From Otis tarda (taxonomy: Eukaryota; Chordata; Aves; Otidiformes; Otididae), in assembly GCA_026413225.1 (NCBI GenBank), contig CM048554.1:91677963-91741962 (forward strand): a stretch of 64,000 nt of DNA. Direction: 5' to 3'. Positions 13,201-28,200 of this stretch are shown in pieces (the first letter of the stretch is position 1; the number at the start of each line of letters is the position of its first letter). Both the position numbers and the translations under genes were made by a program. The notes beneath the pieces were generated by a model. The model was not told where the DNA came from, did no database searches, and worked only from the letters and a program-made list of their open reading frames with translations.

Positions 13201-16200
13201 CACATACCTCAAAAAAGCTCTCCACATACTGCAGTATATACACTCCACAATCACTGAAGTTGTTCTGCTGCGGCACTTTTGGGTTGGAACCTTTCATGAC
13301 TTCTTTGGAAAAGCTTCTTTTGTTGCCTTTCCTGACTTCCCATTCAACCTCTAAATATCTATGAGAAATGACCAAGCAAATTAAAAACTTTCTTTTTCTT
13401 GAAGAATTTTCAAACAAAAACAAAAACGCCCCAAACCCAGACAGGAAACTTACTCCCTTAGTGTTTTCACAACATTTGACCGGGACGGGCCTCTCAAAGA
13501 GTCCATAAGCAAAATGCAGGGCCTAAGAAAGAACACAAATTTTTAAGTTCACAATATTTTACAGCAGTTTGGAGAACACAATGTTACACAGCTAGCTATG
13601 AAACAGTCTTTGGGGTGACCTTGAACAAAACTAGATCAATACTATAAAGTTTTACCAGTGCTGCTATAACCCCCTGAGATAGCTAAATGCAAAGTTATCT
13701 TTAAATTTAACCACAAAGTTCACTTAGGAATGCAGTTAGAAAATCTAGTACTGTCAGACTGAAAGCATTTGTCACACACAAAACCGAGTTGCTTAAAACC
13801 CCCTCAGGTGTCTAGTGCTCTTTTAGATGCACAAGGTATCTGGGACACTGGCAGGAGACTAGAAAGTAAGGCACAGAACCCATAAACATCCTTCTGGAGT
13901 AGCAGCTGGAGGACAGATGGGACAGCCCACAGCACCTGAGAACACACTAGGTATGTGTGTTCAAGAAGTTATCCCAGCCAATGAATCCAAAATCTACCTG
14001 ATAGTTATGCACAAAACACACACATACTCTATTTGAAAGATTTTAGAAAAATAATATATCCATAAACAAATATTTTCTAGAGAAGAAAGTCTGCTTGAAT
14101 GCTCTCTTGCACACTGCAGATGCTTACATCCTATCACTTGATCTAGAGGACCTTTGCAGTAGCTATAAAGACAACAATCATACAAGCCACCTTCTATGCA
14201 ACAGCTGGATTTATACATCAAAGCTAACTTATACCAGAGTTCAGAATCTCAGCATTAGATGCAAGATGTATTTTGAGGGATAAATAGGATGCCGATTACT
14301 TGTTACAAAGCTCTTCTTTCTGTTTTCTAACAATAACACACATGCATTCAGATAAGATGTCCTTTATAGAAACTGCAAACTAGTAAATTTAGACAACCTA
14401 TCTGCATGCATTTATGTATAGGTTTGTCTGCATTTATAAATTAATTTACATTTATGCAATTTTCTTAGGCATAAGGATATAATCACTTGAACAATGTTCA
14501 CTTTTACTTGTTATAATTTCTGATAAAATGAAGTTATTATTTACATAGGCAATGCTCTTTAAAAATGCACAATCCAATAGTTTCAGAGGGAGAGGAGGGG
14601 GGGAAAAAGTGAAAGCCTTTTTGGGGCACTTTTCTTTTTCATATAGGAGTAACTTAAAAATATGCTAATACTAAAGTATCTAAGTGCCCTGAATGACTTT
14701 CAATACTCAAGTGTCAAAGATCTTATGAAATTTCATGTTTGGATTAAAGTATTGGCTGGTGAAAAGTATTATGTACAGATAATCCATCATCAGAATGGGA
14801 CAAATTTAGCCAAGCTACAATCAGAAGCTCATAAATACTTAAAACTCACAACATAGATGGCTTTTTAGCCCTTTGTGAAAATGTATTAAGAATAACTCAT
14901 ACATTCCATGCCATGTATAAATATATGAATTAATTCTCCATCATAAAAAGGTACTGTGAAAGCCTTTACCTTTCTAGTAACCATTATATTCACCAAGAAC
15001 GAAACATAAAAATAGATAAATAATGAAAAAGTTCAAAGGAAATGGTCAAGACAGCAATACTAGTAACAATATTTCTGGATTTGGAATCATGCATTTCTGT
15101 CACACCAAAATGCAAGCAACTGAAGTTAATGATTATTAAGAAATAATTTCTGGGTTTCAAACATCAAAAAATAGATTTAAAGAGTTTTGAAATCAAAAAC
15201 AGGTAAAAAAGTAAAAAAAAAAAAGGTAACTGAGTTTAGTGCTGTGGAACACTCTTATTAGAGAAAAAAAAAGGTACTAAGAAGAGGAGAGACAGAAAAG
15301 ATAATATTACTAAGAACAGAGAGAGAGACAATTAAGAGAAACAGCTAGAACACATTCAGGTAAGATATGGGGGCAGTTAAAAATTATTCCCATTTTCCTG
15401 TACTAATTTGAGTGGTGTCAAACACTTTCTTTAGTATTAATTTAATTATTTTCATTTAAAGACATTAATCTGCTTTTTAATATAGAAGAATATATTTGAA
15501 TATGCCTCTGCACCTTCTTTTTGTAGGCATCTAAGTGTAAGATATCAAAGAACAGCCTTTTATTCAAAGAAACAATCTTGACTGCCTGAAGCAGCACACG
15601 GGCTTAACAGAAACCAGAAAAGCTATTATTTCACTAACAGTTTCATTCATTAAATTTCCTGTCTACTGAAGATGATACTACAAAGTACAAAATTCTCTCT
15701 CAAACACTTATAACATGCTGATTTAAGTGTTTGAAGATTTATGTATGACTACTTCCCATAATTACTGTCTTTTAAATTTCATAAACTTTTATGAAATATC
15801 CATTTTAACTGCTTTAATACTTACTGTTTGCAGACAGTGGGCTTCAGGTGCCATTGTCCCATTTCTGAATTACAGTTATCATCTATAAGGCCACCATCAT
15901 CACTACTGTCTTCCTACAGAAGCAACATGTTTACAGGTGTTTAAAAGCCAATATTGTATTTCAAACAGATGCAAAAGAATTTATTGCTATACTTACCATT
16001 TTTTATTCACGACCAGTAACGTAAGTTTAATAAAGAAGTGGTAGCTTTAATCTGAAACCATTCATTGTTTGTAAAGTTTGCATTACCAACTTTTAGTCAC
16101 ACTGTTTCTCAAATCCATGCTGGAATGACACAGAGTGAATGGTGCTATTCATTTAACAACCTCTGAAACTAGAAAAAAAGCTGCAACTGACATTTTCAAA

Positions 16201-19182
16201 GCATTGCTGGCTTAAAAAAAGGTGCATCTCCAGTACTCAGTTATAATCCAAATTATCAATACCTTTCCTTGCTAACGATCACTAGAAACTTGCTTGGTGG
16301 TTTCATGTATGTTATCTTCCAGATGAAATGAGACAAAAATCTACAATGAACTACTCAGAAGTAAAATTTGATCTTTGCTCCAAAATGCACTTGGTTCTCA
16401 GGGCAAGGGAAATTAAACTACCATGATATTATGTATCACGGGTTGCAAAAACAGTCATGCCACACAGGAATATCCTTTGACCTTCTGATTTCAATATTGA
16501 TTGCTATGAAGTATACGGCAGTTTTATGAACAAATCCACCACGTTATTGTATTTAAAAGTATCTCAGTGATCCAGTTTCTTTTCCTTCTACTGAGTTCAC
16601 TATTACTACCACAGACCACTGCATTATAGGGAAATAAACACTTTACAAAAATGGGAACCCCCATATCACCACGATTTATGAAGTTCTTGGTGAGAATTAT
16701 GTATACTACGCTAACACACAGGATCCTATGACTGAAATCCTCATGCTATGCCATGAAGATGTTACCATGTTAGAAACTACTGCCTAGTTCCCAATAGACT
16801 TGTTTCTGTTGCAGCCTTAACTCCATTTTTGGCAGGTGTGAAGGTGCACTCAGCTTGTCATGGTCTACTGTTTCTATACTTGCTTTCTGCATTCTGTAAG
16901 ATATTAGTGACAGCTTCAGCCTGAGTTAAGTTCTAAGCTGCACTGCAACCAGGGAACTTGACATCTTTTCCTCCTCTCAAGGAACACAGCTGGTCATGTG
17001 CTTTCTTCCCTGCCTTCGTGCCATGATTGGAAACACTCTACTACTCATTCTCCATCTTCAGGGAACTCTAACTGCTACAAAATAGATAGAAAGGCACTTC
17101 CATCAGGTAAGAATCACAGAATATTTGGACCAGTGTCATGATAGGAGAGGTGGGCTGAGTCTGTCTGAAAAACATAGTTAGGTTTCAACATTAACTGGAG
17201 GTTTTACTTGTGTGCACACATATACATACTATTTGGAAGCCATTACAAATAGCTGCAGGCTTTGAAAAATAATTGTTTTTTTCTGGACTCAAAGGTGAAA
17301 AATAGGTAATTCCTAGACTGTTTGACAGCCTCCGAATCTTTATTTTGGACAACCTGGAGTCATACACCTGGAACATGAACAGGTAGATCAATTAGGAAGA
17401 GTAAATGTGTAACTCCTAGCTTGCTCACACTGAACTTCCTACAGAGTATGAGGGTATTATTCCATAGCCCTGTTGCGTCTACAGTGTGAGTCAGTAAAGG
17501 ACATTTTAATGATCGGTCTTTCCACAGTTCTAAAATCTACTTGTCTTCCAACTGGAACAAAAACACAGCTTGATCATAAATCCATGCTGTTTAAATTTGA
17601 TTAGGAGAGGCACCAATGAAACAAACCAGCAGAGTTGCACCTACTTATAAATGTGTCTGTTTTCATCCAGGAAACGCAGCTGGAAGAAGAATTAGTTCTT
17701 AGGTCTGGTAGATAAACATTGGGGTAGGGGAGATGAAAGAAATGTGTTGACTTTCAGAGCTTCCACTAAAATCACCGTGTAATATTGTCACTATGCAAAA
17801 GACTCACAAAACTGAATGCAGGATCAGTACAGCATGTTCCTATTAAACAATTTAATGAACAAATATACAACCCTCTCCTGTCAGCTAATTTGCAAGTTTT
17901 TGTAGGTAACCAGTGCTTTGGATTTGCCTGTAAAGATAACTAGCTTTAGACAACATACATTTACCACGTGTATATAACTTTCAAGCTGCCCATTCAAAAT
18001 ACAACACAACAGTTTCTATTTCCCAAATAAAATTGCTAAACTCTTTACCTGGTTATCTTGGTCTTCAGAAAAATCTATAAGTTCATCTTCATTTAGTTTA
18101 CTGCCATCAGCTGAGTCTTCACTATAGTTTAGCCTGATTTTGTGCAATCCATCTGTATCAATCACAGACAGTAGTATATTTAAACATCAAATACTACATC
18201 ATAACTGAAGACAAAACTTATTTTAAATAGCTCAGAATTCTTCAGGATTGCTCACAGTAACTGTAATACAGCTGACATAATATTTTATTCACGTATATGA
18301 CAAAAGTTAAAAGTTTCTTCTAAGTAACACCTCAGAAACTGTTCCATATTCTGTGAAATGCCTAAAAAACTCTAGAGACCTAGACTAAAACCCACTATAA
18401 AACTACCCTGTAGTTCCATGAAGCCTTTACAACAGTACAAATTGGTACTGCTACCAAAAGGGGCAGTCTCATTTGGTCCCTAATATAACCACTTATTCCC
18501 ATCCCTAGCTAGTTCTTTTCCATGACACATCCACACACAGTGGACTAGACTGAGAAAGTCAGTCACAAGCTTATTATTTTTTAACTTGGATAATTTTCTT
18601 CATCAGATTCACTGTTATACGAAGACTTGTGCTGGAAAAAGGGAAAAGGCAGCCTGGGAACACATTGTTAGGGAGGCTAGAATGGAGGATCAGCTCTCAT
18701 GGGAGCAGCAGCTTAGAAATGTTTGTGACACTTCACTGTTTGCTACATAAAAAGAGTATCTGCAAATTCACTCCCTACTCCCTCTACATATTTAGTCACT
18801 TGGGAAACAACATCAGAAGAAATAAACAATAATGAATGTTATAGCTATACCTGTGAAAGAAACAGCTACAGGCTCACTGGTCTTACTATACTACCATGCA
18901 AGACTTCAGAAAAGATTTTGAGAGAAAAAAAATAAACTATGTAGAAATAAATTAAAAATTAATAACTCATGCCAGCTAAACCTGGAATCTTCATTAAAAA
19001 AAAAACAAAAAAAACCCCACAACTTTTCCTACAAAAGGGCTATATAATATATGTAAACAATCACAAAAATAAAAGCGTTGGTTGTGGTGTCACTGGAGGA
19101 CACCTTACTTATTAAAGAAAACCGGAATTTCTATAAGAACAGTAAATAGGGCAATGAACAAGCTAATAGGAGGAGAGAAAAG

Positions 19183-19213
<31 letters not shown>

Positions 19214-22200
19214 GACCTGTATTTGAGAATACTTCAACAGAAAAGTTGAAGTAACATTTTGGAAGGAGGTTACCAGTGGAGTTCCACAGGGACAAACTTT
19301 GGAATTAGTCTTACTCTGTATCTTTGAAAAGACCTTAGCAGAAGAAGTAGGCCAAATACTCATGTGACTTATTGCTGGCAGATTCCTAAAAAATAAAAAT
19401 TGGTATCGAGAAGAATCACAGCTTATATAAAAATTGAACAATAAAAATAGGATTACTTAAGTAATAAAAATCCTACATATTTTGGATTATTTCTTCAAAG
19501 TTACTTAGGTATCAACTCCTACTGATTTACAACTCCAACACTAGGATTAGGTTGAGATCAAGACATCTAAGTTTAGGCTCCCATGTATAGAAAGCATCTA
19601 GGGTCTCACAATGTTAAGTGGAGACCATAATCAGAGCAGAGCTACTCAAATGAACAGCAACTCTATATCTGCTTTGGGATGAGAAGAGGAGGCCTCTTTG
19701 TTTCATTGACTATATTATCAAACAGGCACCTGCTGTCTTTTGAGATATCCTAGAATATCTAGGGTACACATACGGATTTGGCAGAGTCATGACCCACACC
19801 CTTCTGTAGCACAACAGCTGAAGTCTGAGCAAAAAACCCAAGGCCTACTTCCCCATCTTCCACCTGGCTGAAACAGAGGTTTAGATACAGAGCGCATCTA
19901 AATTTAGCTGCCTAATCATACACTTAGTGTCAATCTCAAACTGATTCTCACCCTTAAACCAGCACTGTGACCAATAAGAATGTCTGCATTAATGAAAGGA
20001 TGCATCACCTGCAATAGCTGAGTAAGAGTCTGAGTGTTTTAGTCAGCACAGAATGACCATCAGCTACCAAAACAATGCAGCCGTTAAAAAAAAGTAATCT
20101 CTGCAAAAATATGTCATAAAGTACTTTCCAACTAATCACAGCCAAGTAACAGTAGCAGCATCCAAGACACAAGACTGACTGTATCATATACAGCAGCAAT
20201 ATCAGAAACAGTAACAATCAATATAAAATGAAAAAGCAATTCAAACAAGAGCAGATCTACACACAGCCCCAGCCCCACTCCAAGACATTCTAGGAGAGAA
20301 TAACTTTAGATTAGAAAACAGTAGAGTGTTTACACCCATAAAAACAATAAAATTGCAATGGCCTGCAGTATACAGATTAGACCATATGATTTGTAATCTT
20401 TTCATATCTTGTACTATAAGCTATGCAATTGTAAATTAAAATCAGCAGAAATACTATCAGTTACTAAAGTAAAAGTTTTTGCATAACCAGATGTTTTGTA
20501 CTCTATGCCTCAAGGGGATCCAAACCTTGCAGAAGTGTGCCAGCTCCTTTGTTCACTTTGGTATCAGCACTGTTACAGATCACTGAAATCAGCCTCCACA
20601 GCAGCAATGCATGGAGAAAGCCTCTCTAAATGTAACACTGAGGTCATGTGACATTACTATTATTATCAACATCATCATCATCATATTTATTATTATCATC
20701 ATTTTCTTCTTACTCTTTTTACATACCTTCTATCAGGACATTAAAGAACTCAATGGTGTTGAAGCAAAACCTCAAATGCTAGAAGACACTGGAATTAAGG
20801 TCACTCACACTATCTTAATTCAGTTTCCCCATGCACATACGTTATGAGGATCCATGGTCAACTGCTACTATTCTTTTCTTAACAATTACACTCTTAAGTG
20901 ATATCTACAAAACAGTTTTGTGTGGAAAAAGGTCACAAAACTGAAAAATTAATCTGATTTGGAAAACTGTTTTATCTCCAGCCCTTTGCTGTGAGAGTTA
21001 TGTCAACAGCCACAAAATCATTTTATATGAAACGACTATAACTTACTTACATTGCAAGCACTCAAATTGCAGCCACATACAAAACTTTCCAAGTATGAAG
21101 TTTACACAATTGCAAAAGTAGTAACAGATGTCAAATCTCCGAAGTTTTCATTAAAATGTGCGTATTTTTACCATTACATACCCATAGATTGGCTAGCAGC
21201 TGTGAATTCACCCTGTATACCATTTTCATCCAGAGTCCTATGGTCTAGTTTATGGCATGCGGATTCCACAGTGTTAGGTTCTTCCACATCACTGTCTATT
21301 TGATTTAGTTTTTTGAAAGCACTTTTACCCCTACAAGGACTTCTTCTACAACATGAAGACTCATTGTCCTCTGTTTCAGTGTTTGGGTCAATTAAAGCTG
21401 TATTGTACTTTTTGGTCAACATCTTCTTTGCTGTGGACTTGGAAGGTGAGTTTTGTGCATCTATTTCATTTGGCAAAGGAGATGGTGTGTTGCTTTCTCC
21501 ATCTGAAGAGGAAGATTTTATCTGTGCTGCAGCATTTTCATGATAGTGGGGATTTGGTTCATATTTGGGTTTTTCTAAACCAGGAAAACAGATGACAGCC
21601 AAAAACCAGTGGGCACTGCAAAGGAAAAAAATACATTAAAAATTAGCAATTACATTAATGCTTATGGTTAAACCTGAAGTTAGTAAAAAACCAAACCAAA
21701 CACTGAATGCACGCATAAAAACCAACAAACTGTGGCCCCCATAGTTATCAAAGATAGACTGCAATAGCTGTTCACTTTTCTAAGCAGGTTTTACTCAAGC
21801 CTTCACAGTCATTTCTAAAGGTAAGACTAGTCCATGCAAGTAGTTACCAACAAATTCATTAATATGATGCAGGTAGTTGAAAACTTAGGTGCTGTCTAAG
21901 AATTTATTTCTACTTGCTCACACTTTATATATTATTTTCCTTGTTCGAATTAAAGCCTTTTTAAAAAAACATTTTCTTTATTACCACATGAATTAAGAGA
22001 TTGTAGACTTCATGTTTTATGGTTGTACAAAGTTTTCTAGTAGTTCAGCACTAATAACACAAGTAGTCAGATCTAACAGTGTGTGTATATATATATATAT
22101 ATATATTCTTCTGCCTATGAGAATGTTAGTAATGGCATCACCATGACTCTTGTCCTCACCCTTCACAGTACTGGCATTCTAACCCTTTCAGGATCAAAAA

Positions 22201-25200
22201 TAGTTATATTTCCCAACACAAAATAAGTTTTGCTCCAGTTTCCTCCGTTTCTCCTTGCCTCTTCAGATTTCACTGACTTGCCACTCAATCAGAAATGAAG
22301 TAGCAGCAAATTCAGGGATTGAGGCACTGATAGTAGGTATCAACTGACCCAATTTAGAAATTTTCTGAAAGTTCTCTGATTCCCTACAGTAAATAACTGA
22401 ACAGAACCTAGCTATGTATTACGCAGGTGAAGCCACATTTACATGTGTTTTAGAAAAAAGAAAAAGCAGTAGCTACAAATGTATGTCTAACTGACATATT
22501 AAAAGTCAATTAGATGACTAGGAAGCCTAAATTCCATCGAAACTCAATGGCAGGTAAATTAAGTGGCTTTTGAAAGCAACAGTGAAGTATGGAGACATTT
22601 TCTCATGAATGATTCACCACACCTAGTAGATGAATACATTAACTATTACCAAACCCTGGAATTTGAGTGTAATCTATTAATATAGGCTTTATGTACCAAT
22701 TATGTAAATAGATTAGCAAATTAACCTGGATCTAAAAAGAAAATAGCTTGTAACTTTTAAAAGAACAACCTATTTCCATTGGAGACTTGAACAAAAAGGA
22801 CTGTACTGACAAAGGACACTGATGCTGAGAAGTTAATTCTCCCCTAAATTCATCCTGCCCACCTCCAGCTAACGCAGTTAGATTTGTTAGATGAAAGCCT
22901 ACATTCCCTAAACTAGTAGTTACTGAAGAGTCTGGAAAGACTTTCTGGAAGTTGATACTTTTTGTAGTTTAGTCCTGCTTGGGACTAAACTATGCAGTCT
23001 CTCGCTCACTCCCTCTATCCTCCAAGGGAACAGGGAGAGAGAATACAATAAAAAAGGCTCAAGGTTTGAGATCAAGAACAGAGAGAGATCCTTGAAGTTA
23101 CTGTTACAGGCAAAATAGACTTGACTTGGGGAAAACTATTTGCTTATAATTAAAACCAAAGCAGGATAATGAGAAAGAGAACAAGGTAATTTCCCTCCAC
23201 CCCTCTCTCTTCACAGGCTTGACATTATCTTTACCTCCTTCTCTGCCTCGAGCAGCACAAGGGGGAATAGGGAATGGGGGTTATGGTCTGTTCATCACAT
23301 GTTGCTTTACACCACTCCTTCCTCCAGGGTGGAAGAACTCCTCACAGTCCTCCCCTGCTCCATTGTGGGGTTTCTCCCATGGGCTACAGTCCTTTGTGAA
23401 CTGCTCCGGCATGGGTCCTTTTTCCACTGGGTGCAGTGCCTTCGGAACGGCTGCCCCAACAGGCCCTCCACAGGCCACAGCCTCCTTCAAGCCTCCACCT
23501 GCTCCGGCATGGGGTCCTCCACGGGCTGCAGGTGGATCTCTGCTCCTCTGGGGGCCTCCATGAACTGCAGGGGGACAGTCTGCTCCACCATGGGCTGCAC
23601 CACGGGCTGCAGGGGAATTTCTGTCAGGAGCAACTTTGCTCCTCCCCCTCCTTCTTCATTGACCTTGGCGTCTGCAGCTGTTCCTCTCACAAAAAACTCT
23701 TCACAACTGGCAGGCAGACGCATCTCAGGTTCTCTTCACATCTCATCTCTTCATTCCTTGCAGCCAGGCTGGGCCGAATTGGGCCCAGACGGCTGCCTGG
23801 CTGGAGGCCAGAGAGCGAGGGCCGCAAGGCCCTCAAGGCTTGTGACTCCACCTCTCTGCTCTTGCCCACTTCAGCTTCTTCACATCTTTTTTTTTTTTTT
23901 TTTTCCCCTTTCTTTCCCCTTCTTAAATACATTATTGCAGAGGCATTATCAGGGAACATTCTGCCACCAATTGGCTCGGCCCTGGCCAGCAGTGGGTCCA
24001 CCCTAGGCCCAGCCTAGTTCACCAGACAAAGGGGAAACTTCTAGCAGCTTCTTGCAGAAGCTGCCACCATAGCCCCACCTCACTAAATAAAACCAACACA
24101 ATACTGAAAAATACCTGCAAGTGCCTCAAGTTGCAAACACTGGGAGACTCCAGACAACTCAAGGCTGCATATAAACAGCCTGCTTCCTGACCCAAGAAAA
24201 ATATCAGGACAAAAGGATATAAAGAATAAAGCTTCCAATATAGGGTAGTAGAGATTCTCAGTTGCATTTTCTTCCAATATAGGTTTATTTTAACTAAAGG
24301 ACAATCTCATCTATACCAAAGAGATGTAATTAGAAGAAAAAGGACTAAACAAGTTAAATCCAAAAGCTATCAGTGACAACAGCTTAGAAGAAAGAACTCC
24401 AGAGAACCAGGTGAAGCCTAGAAAAAGTACTCAGAAAAGTTCATTTTTGCTCAGTCTTTATATTGTCTGATACTTTTTCTACTACAACAATGCACTTAAA
24501 AGTCTTACATTACTATTTTGTTTTTATCACCTGGAAAAATATGTTTATTCTCTTATTTTTTAACATCAAGTCACACTAAAATATAACTTTACATTTATAG
24601 AATCACAAAGCTTAAGCCTTTACCAAATGTGATAAACAGGTACGTTTACTTACGCTTCATTAAGGGGAACAAAAATGAAATCTTTCTCAAAAATGTCAAC
24701 ATGTCGTGTCCATGTTTTTACTCGCCCATGTCGTTTTTGCTGTATTCTGCAAGAAGAAACCAACACACAATTTGTAGAGCGGCTTATTTTAATTGAAAAA
24801 TTACTTTTCCAGATATTTTAACCTTAATAGCATCTTAAGATTTTCAAGGCATATTCTATGTTTGTTATAGAACTCGATGCTTCCTAGAGTTCTAGTGGTA
24901 TCATAATATTGTCTGTAAGGATTTTATCTCTGTAAAGTATCTGTTCTTGTAGTCTTCACTTTACTTAGCTCTTCGTTAAACTGACTTAACAATAGACTTA
25001 CGAAAGGTTTGAAGTTTCATGAATATTTCTTCTTTCTCTTTGATTAAGGCGTTTATAGAAGAATGAACTGAACACATGTATTCTATCAGCATCTTCTTTT
25101 TTCAGTTTTTCAAGTACTAAATACCTAATTAGTTTAAAAAAAAAAAGAAAGACAAATACATGGAGGTGTTACCTTGAAGTATTCATCACCAGATGATGCT

Positions 25201-28200
25201 GGTGATTAAACAACTGCCAACAGTGCTACCTCCCCACCAAATTGTTGCAGCCTGTCACAAAACAGCTATAAGAATATTAAAGCTAACTAACCACAGGAAT
25301 TAATTAATGCAACATCAAAATTTCGAGGTATTAAGAGCTTTGCTCAATCAACAAGTTGTTCTGCTGCTGTTGTATTTATTTTAATATCATGGCAAGAAAA
25401 CAAATTTGCAAAGAGTTTGTTACAGAACAACCTAGCTAGGAAAGACCCATACTTTGTAACTGAGCCACTACATCTCCAAACACTCCCAGAGCAATGCACT
25501 GATTTTCTTTTCACCTCTAAAATACTTTAATAGACTGAAAATTGTACACATGCACCTCATGTGTAGCATAAACACAGCAGCATGTAACAATTTAATATGC
25601 TTCTAACATCTGCAGCACCACTGACATAAAAAAGTTAATTTATATATTAGGCTACTCAAAACAAATGAAATTCCAGAGAACACAAATACTCTGGAAAAAA
25701 GCAATAGAACTTAAAAATATTTTATTTTTTTTTTTTACCTTTCAGTTAAAATTCCTCTACAGATGCTAAGAAATTCTAAAGAACCTTTTTTCCAAGTGAG
25801 AACAATTTAACTGCCAAACAGTACAGGAGAGGAACCAAAATTTATTGCAAAGATGAAAAAAAAAAAAAATCTTTAAAACTAGAGCTATACATAGTTGGAG
25901 ACCAAGTGCTACCAACTGACCCACGAATTTTTAATGTCAGAACTTTTCAAGTTTCCAAGTAAAAGATGATTAAAAACTGACTTGAAATAAAACTTACTTT
26001 AAATAAAAATCAATAATGACATCATTTAAAAATTCTCCTTCATTTAGACAATGGAGGTCTTCATTGGTCACAGAAATACCACCCTTAGCTGGAGGAGGTG
26101 GATAAACTATCAACCTGAAAAGAAAAATACATTCAGTAATAAATGTGAAATGCAAAAAAAAAAAAAAAAAAACAACCCACAGAGAATTGTTACAGTGCAA
26201 AGAAATATCTTACTTTTCTATAGGACCAATAAATACTGTATGTGGTTCTCCAATTTCTTCATCATCATCAAAATATGGTAATTGTTTATTTCGCTGCTGC
26301 ACTTTGGACTCAGAAACAACCTTAAAAGAATGAAGTCAATATTAATTTGCATACTGTGCTTGAATTTACCAAAAAGGTAATTAAGCTTTGTGAAGTCCAG
26401 CAGTGTAATATCTATTGCTTTTGAGAAGGACTTCAGTCTGGTTTTTTTCATCTATTATACTCAGGTCTGTATTCATTTCTTGCAGAGCCACAAAACTTTC
26501 AAATTCTTTAAGAGGTAGTTTTGTTTATAGAAAACATTAACTAAATCTAACTACAACACTGTAACTTTATTTCTTGTTTGAAATATTATAATTTTACCAG
26601 TAGATGAATTTGGAAACAGTTATGTTGTCTAATTATAGTAGAAATTTCTCAGCCCTTAATAATTTTTAAATGACAACATTATTTGTAGACCATTATACAA
26701 CCTTACAATCAAACTAAACACACTGAAAAGTATTGTGAATGCAGAGAGTATTTCCCATAGTTTCATAAGTCACTACGGACTGGTCTGGGAATCCCCGGAT
26801 AAAAGCTAGTAGAAGTTGTTGAGGTTCTTTTTTTTTTTGGTCTAGTGACTAGCACACTATCTTTATATTAAGCGGTTTACAAATACACTAATGACTTGTT
26901 TTAAAACCAAAAATTTCATTACATTTTTTATTTTGTTTTCTCTGTGAGATGGGCTTCCTTTGGAATTGTCTTCTAAGCACTTAGTAAATGCAACAAGCCT
27001 GCCATTGGCTTCTTCAAAGGAAATTTTCACAAAGAAGTCAGAAATATTATTTCTAATACCAATGTCAGTAATTATTTTTTCAAATACTGAGTTTGCATGA
27101 GGATCAAGACCAGTTTCAAAAATCAAAATAATGTATTGTTCTTCTTGACCTACAAAAAAGCAGAGAGAAAATTATTAATTTAGAAACAAAATAAAATATG
27201 CTGCAATTATAAACAGATTTCAAAGAATCATGGGCCAACACATGCACACACCGCTGATGATACGTACAAGCAGTAACACACATGTATGCAGATAGACAGA
27301 TGGATTAACTACCAAACCCTTTTACCTACATTTGCAAAGAAGTGCATTCAACTTCTGCCTTAATCTAGAAATGTTAATTATTATACTTGATAAATTTTTC
27401 AAATACATTGAATGCAAAACCAAAATGTATTTTGAAATAAACAGCTTCTCAGCTTACTGACAGTAAGACTCTGTAATCAATACTTTCTTTTTCTTATTAT
27501 AGTTCCTATCCTATTGTTTCAATACAATTTCAGAAATTATGTATTCAGCATAATTTTGTCTCTATATAGGGAAGCACTATACTCTAATTTCTCCCAGGTC
27601 AACACTAAGAAGTCTAGAGCAGCTCTCAAAAATCAATGAAGATACTTTCATCTGTGGCAATTTATTAGAAAAGGAGAACTGTATTAAGAATGCAGATGGG
27701 CTTTTGTGGTCTCAATGTTTATTATAAAAATGGCTTTCATCTACTTAACCCCTGCAATATCTAGAGTATTTTATTTTAAAATATTTCAGCCTAGTTTTCT
27801 CCTACTTTCAAATAGAAGTAATTGCAAAAGGGGAAAGAAAAAAAAAAGAACTAAGACAACATACACTAAATTAAACAAGAAACTGTATATTCTATATGAG
27901 ATCCCATGATTCAGGTAGATTCATGGTCTGTCCTGATCCTAGAAGGCCATGCTATAAATATTATTGCTTTTTGAAAATTTTACATATTAAAGTGACTAGA
28001 GCATGTAAGCACACAGGTCCCCAGTCTTTTAGCTAAACCAGTCTACAAGAATCATTTTTACATTAACATATAGAACCAACATCTACATGTCAGCTCTTTT
28101 AGACAACAGAGATCCTCAGAAACAGTGACAGGTTGAAAAAATACTACTGTAACATGGGGTAGCCAGCAAGTAAGACGCGAAACTTAAACTACTGCTTAGA

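Larger units (their letters stand above)
13523..21181. other. SENP6 introns t/s, s/r and r/q
   Basis: Outside exons s and r, these introns (2.3, 2.1 and 3.0 kb) hold the poly-A and reverse-transcriptase relic at 19183-19365 and the triplet tract. At 19550-19970 phrases such as catctaagtttaggctccc resemble a very old amniote dispersed repeat, but I cannot name it. Confidence 0.6.

Noticed and set aside
21313-21595. Plus-strand frames of 76 and 80 codons
   Set aside because: They are antisense shadows of SENP6 exon q, whose minus-strand translation matches the known protein.
23219-24017. Plus-strand frames up to 235 codons
   Set aside because: They are antisense to the minus-strand solo LTR and reflect its GC-rich repeat, not a gene.
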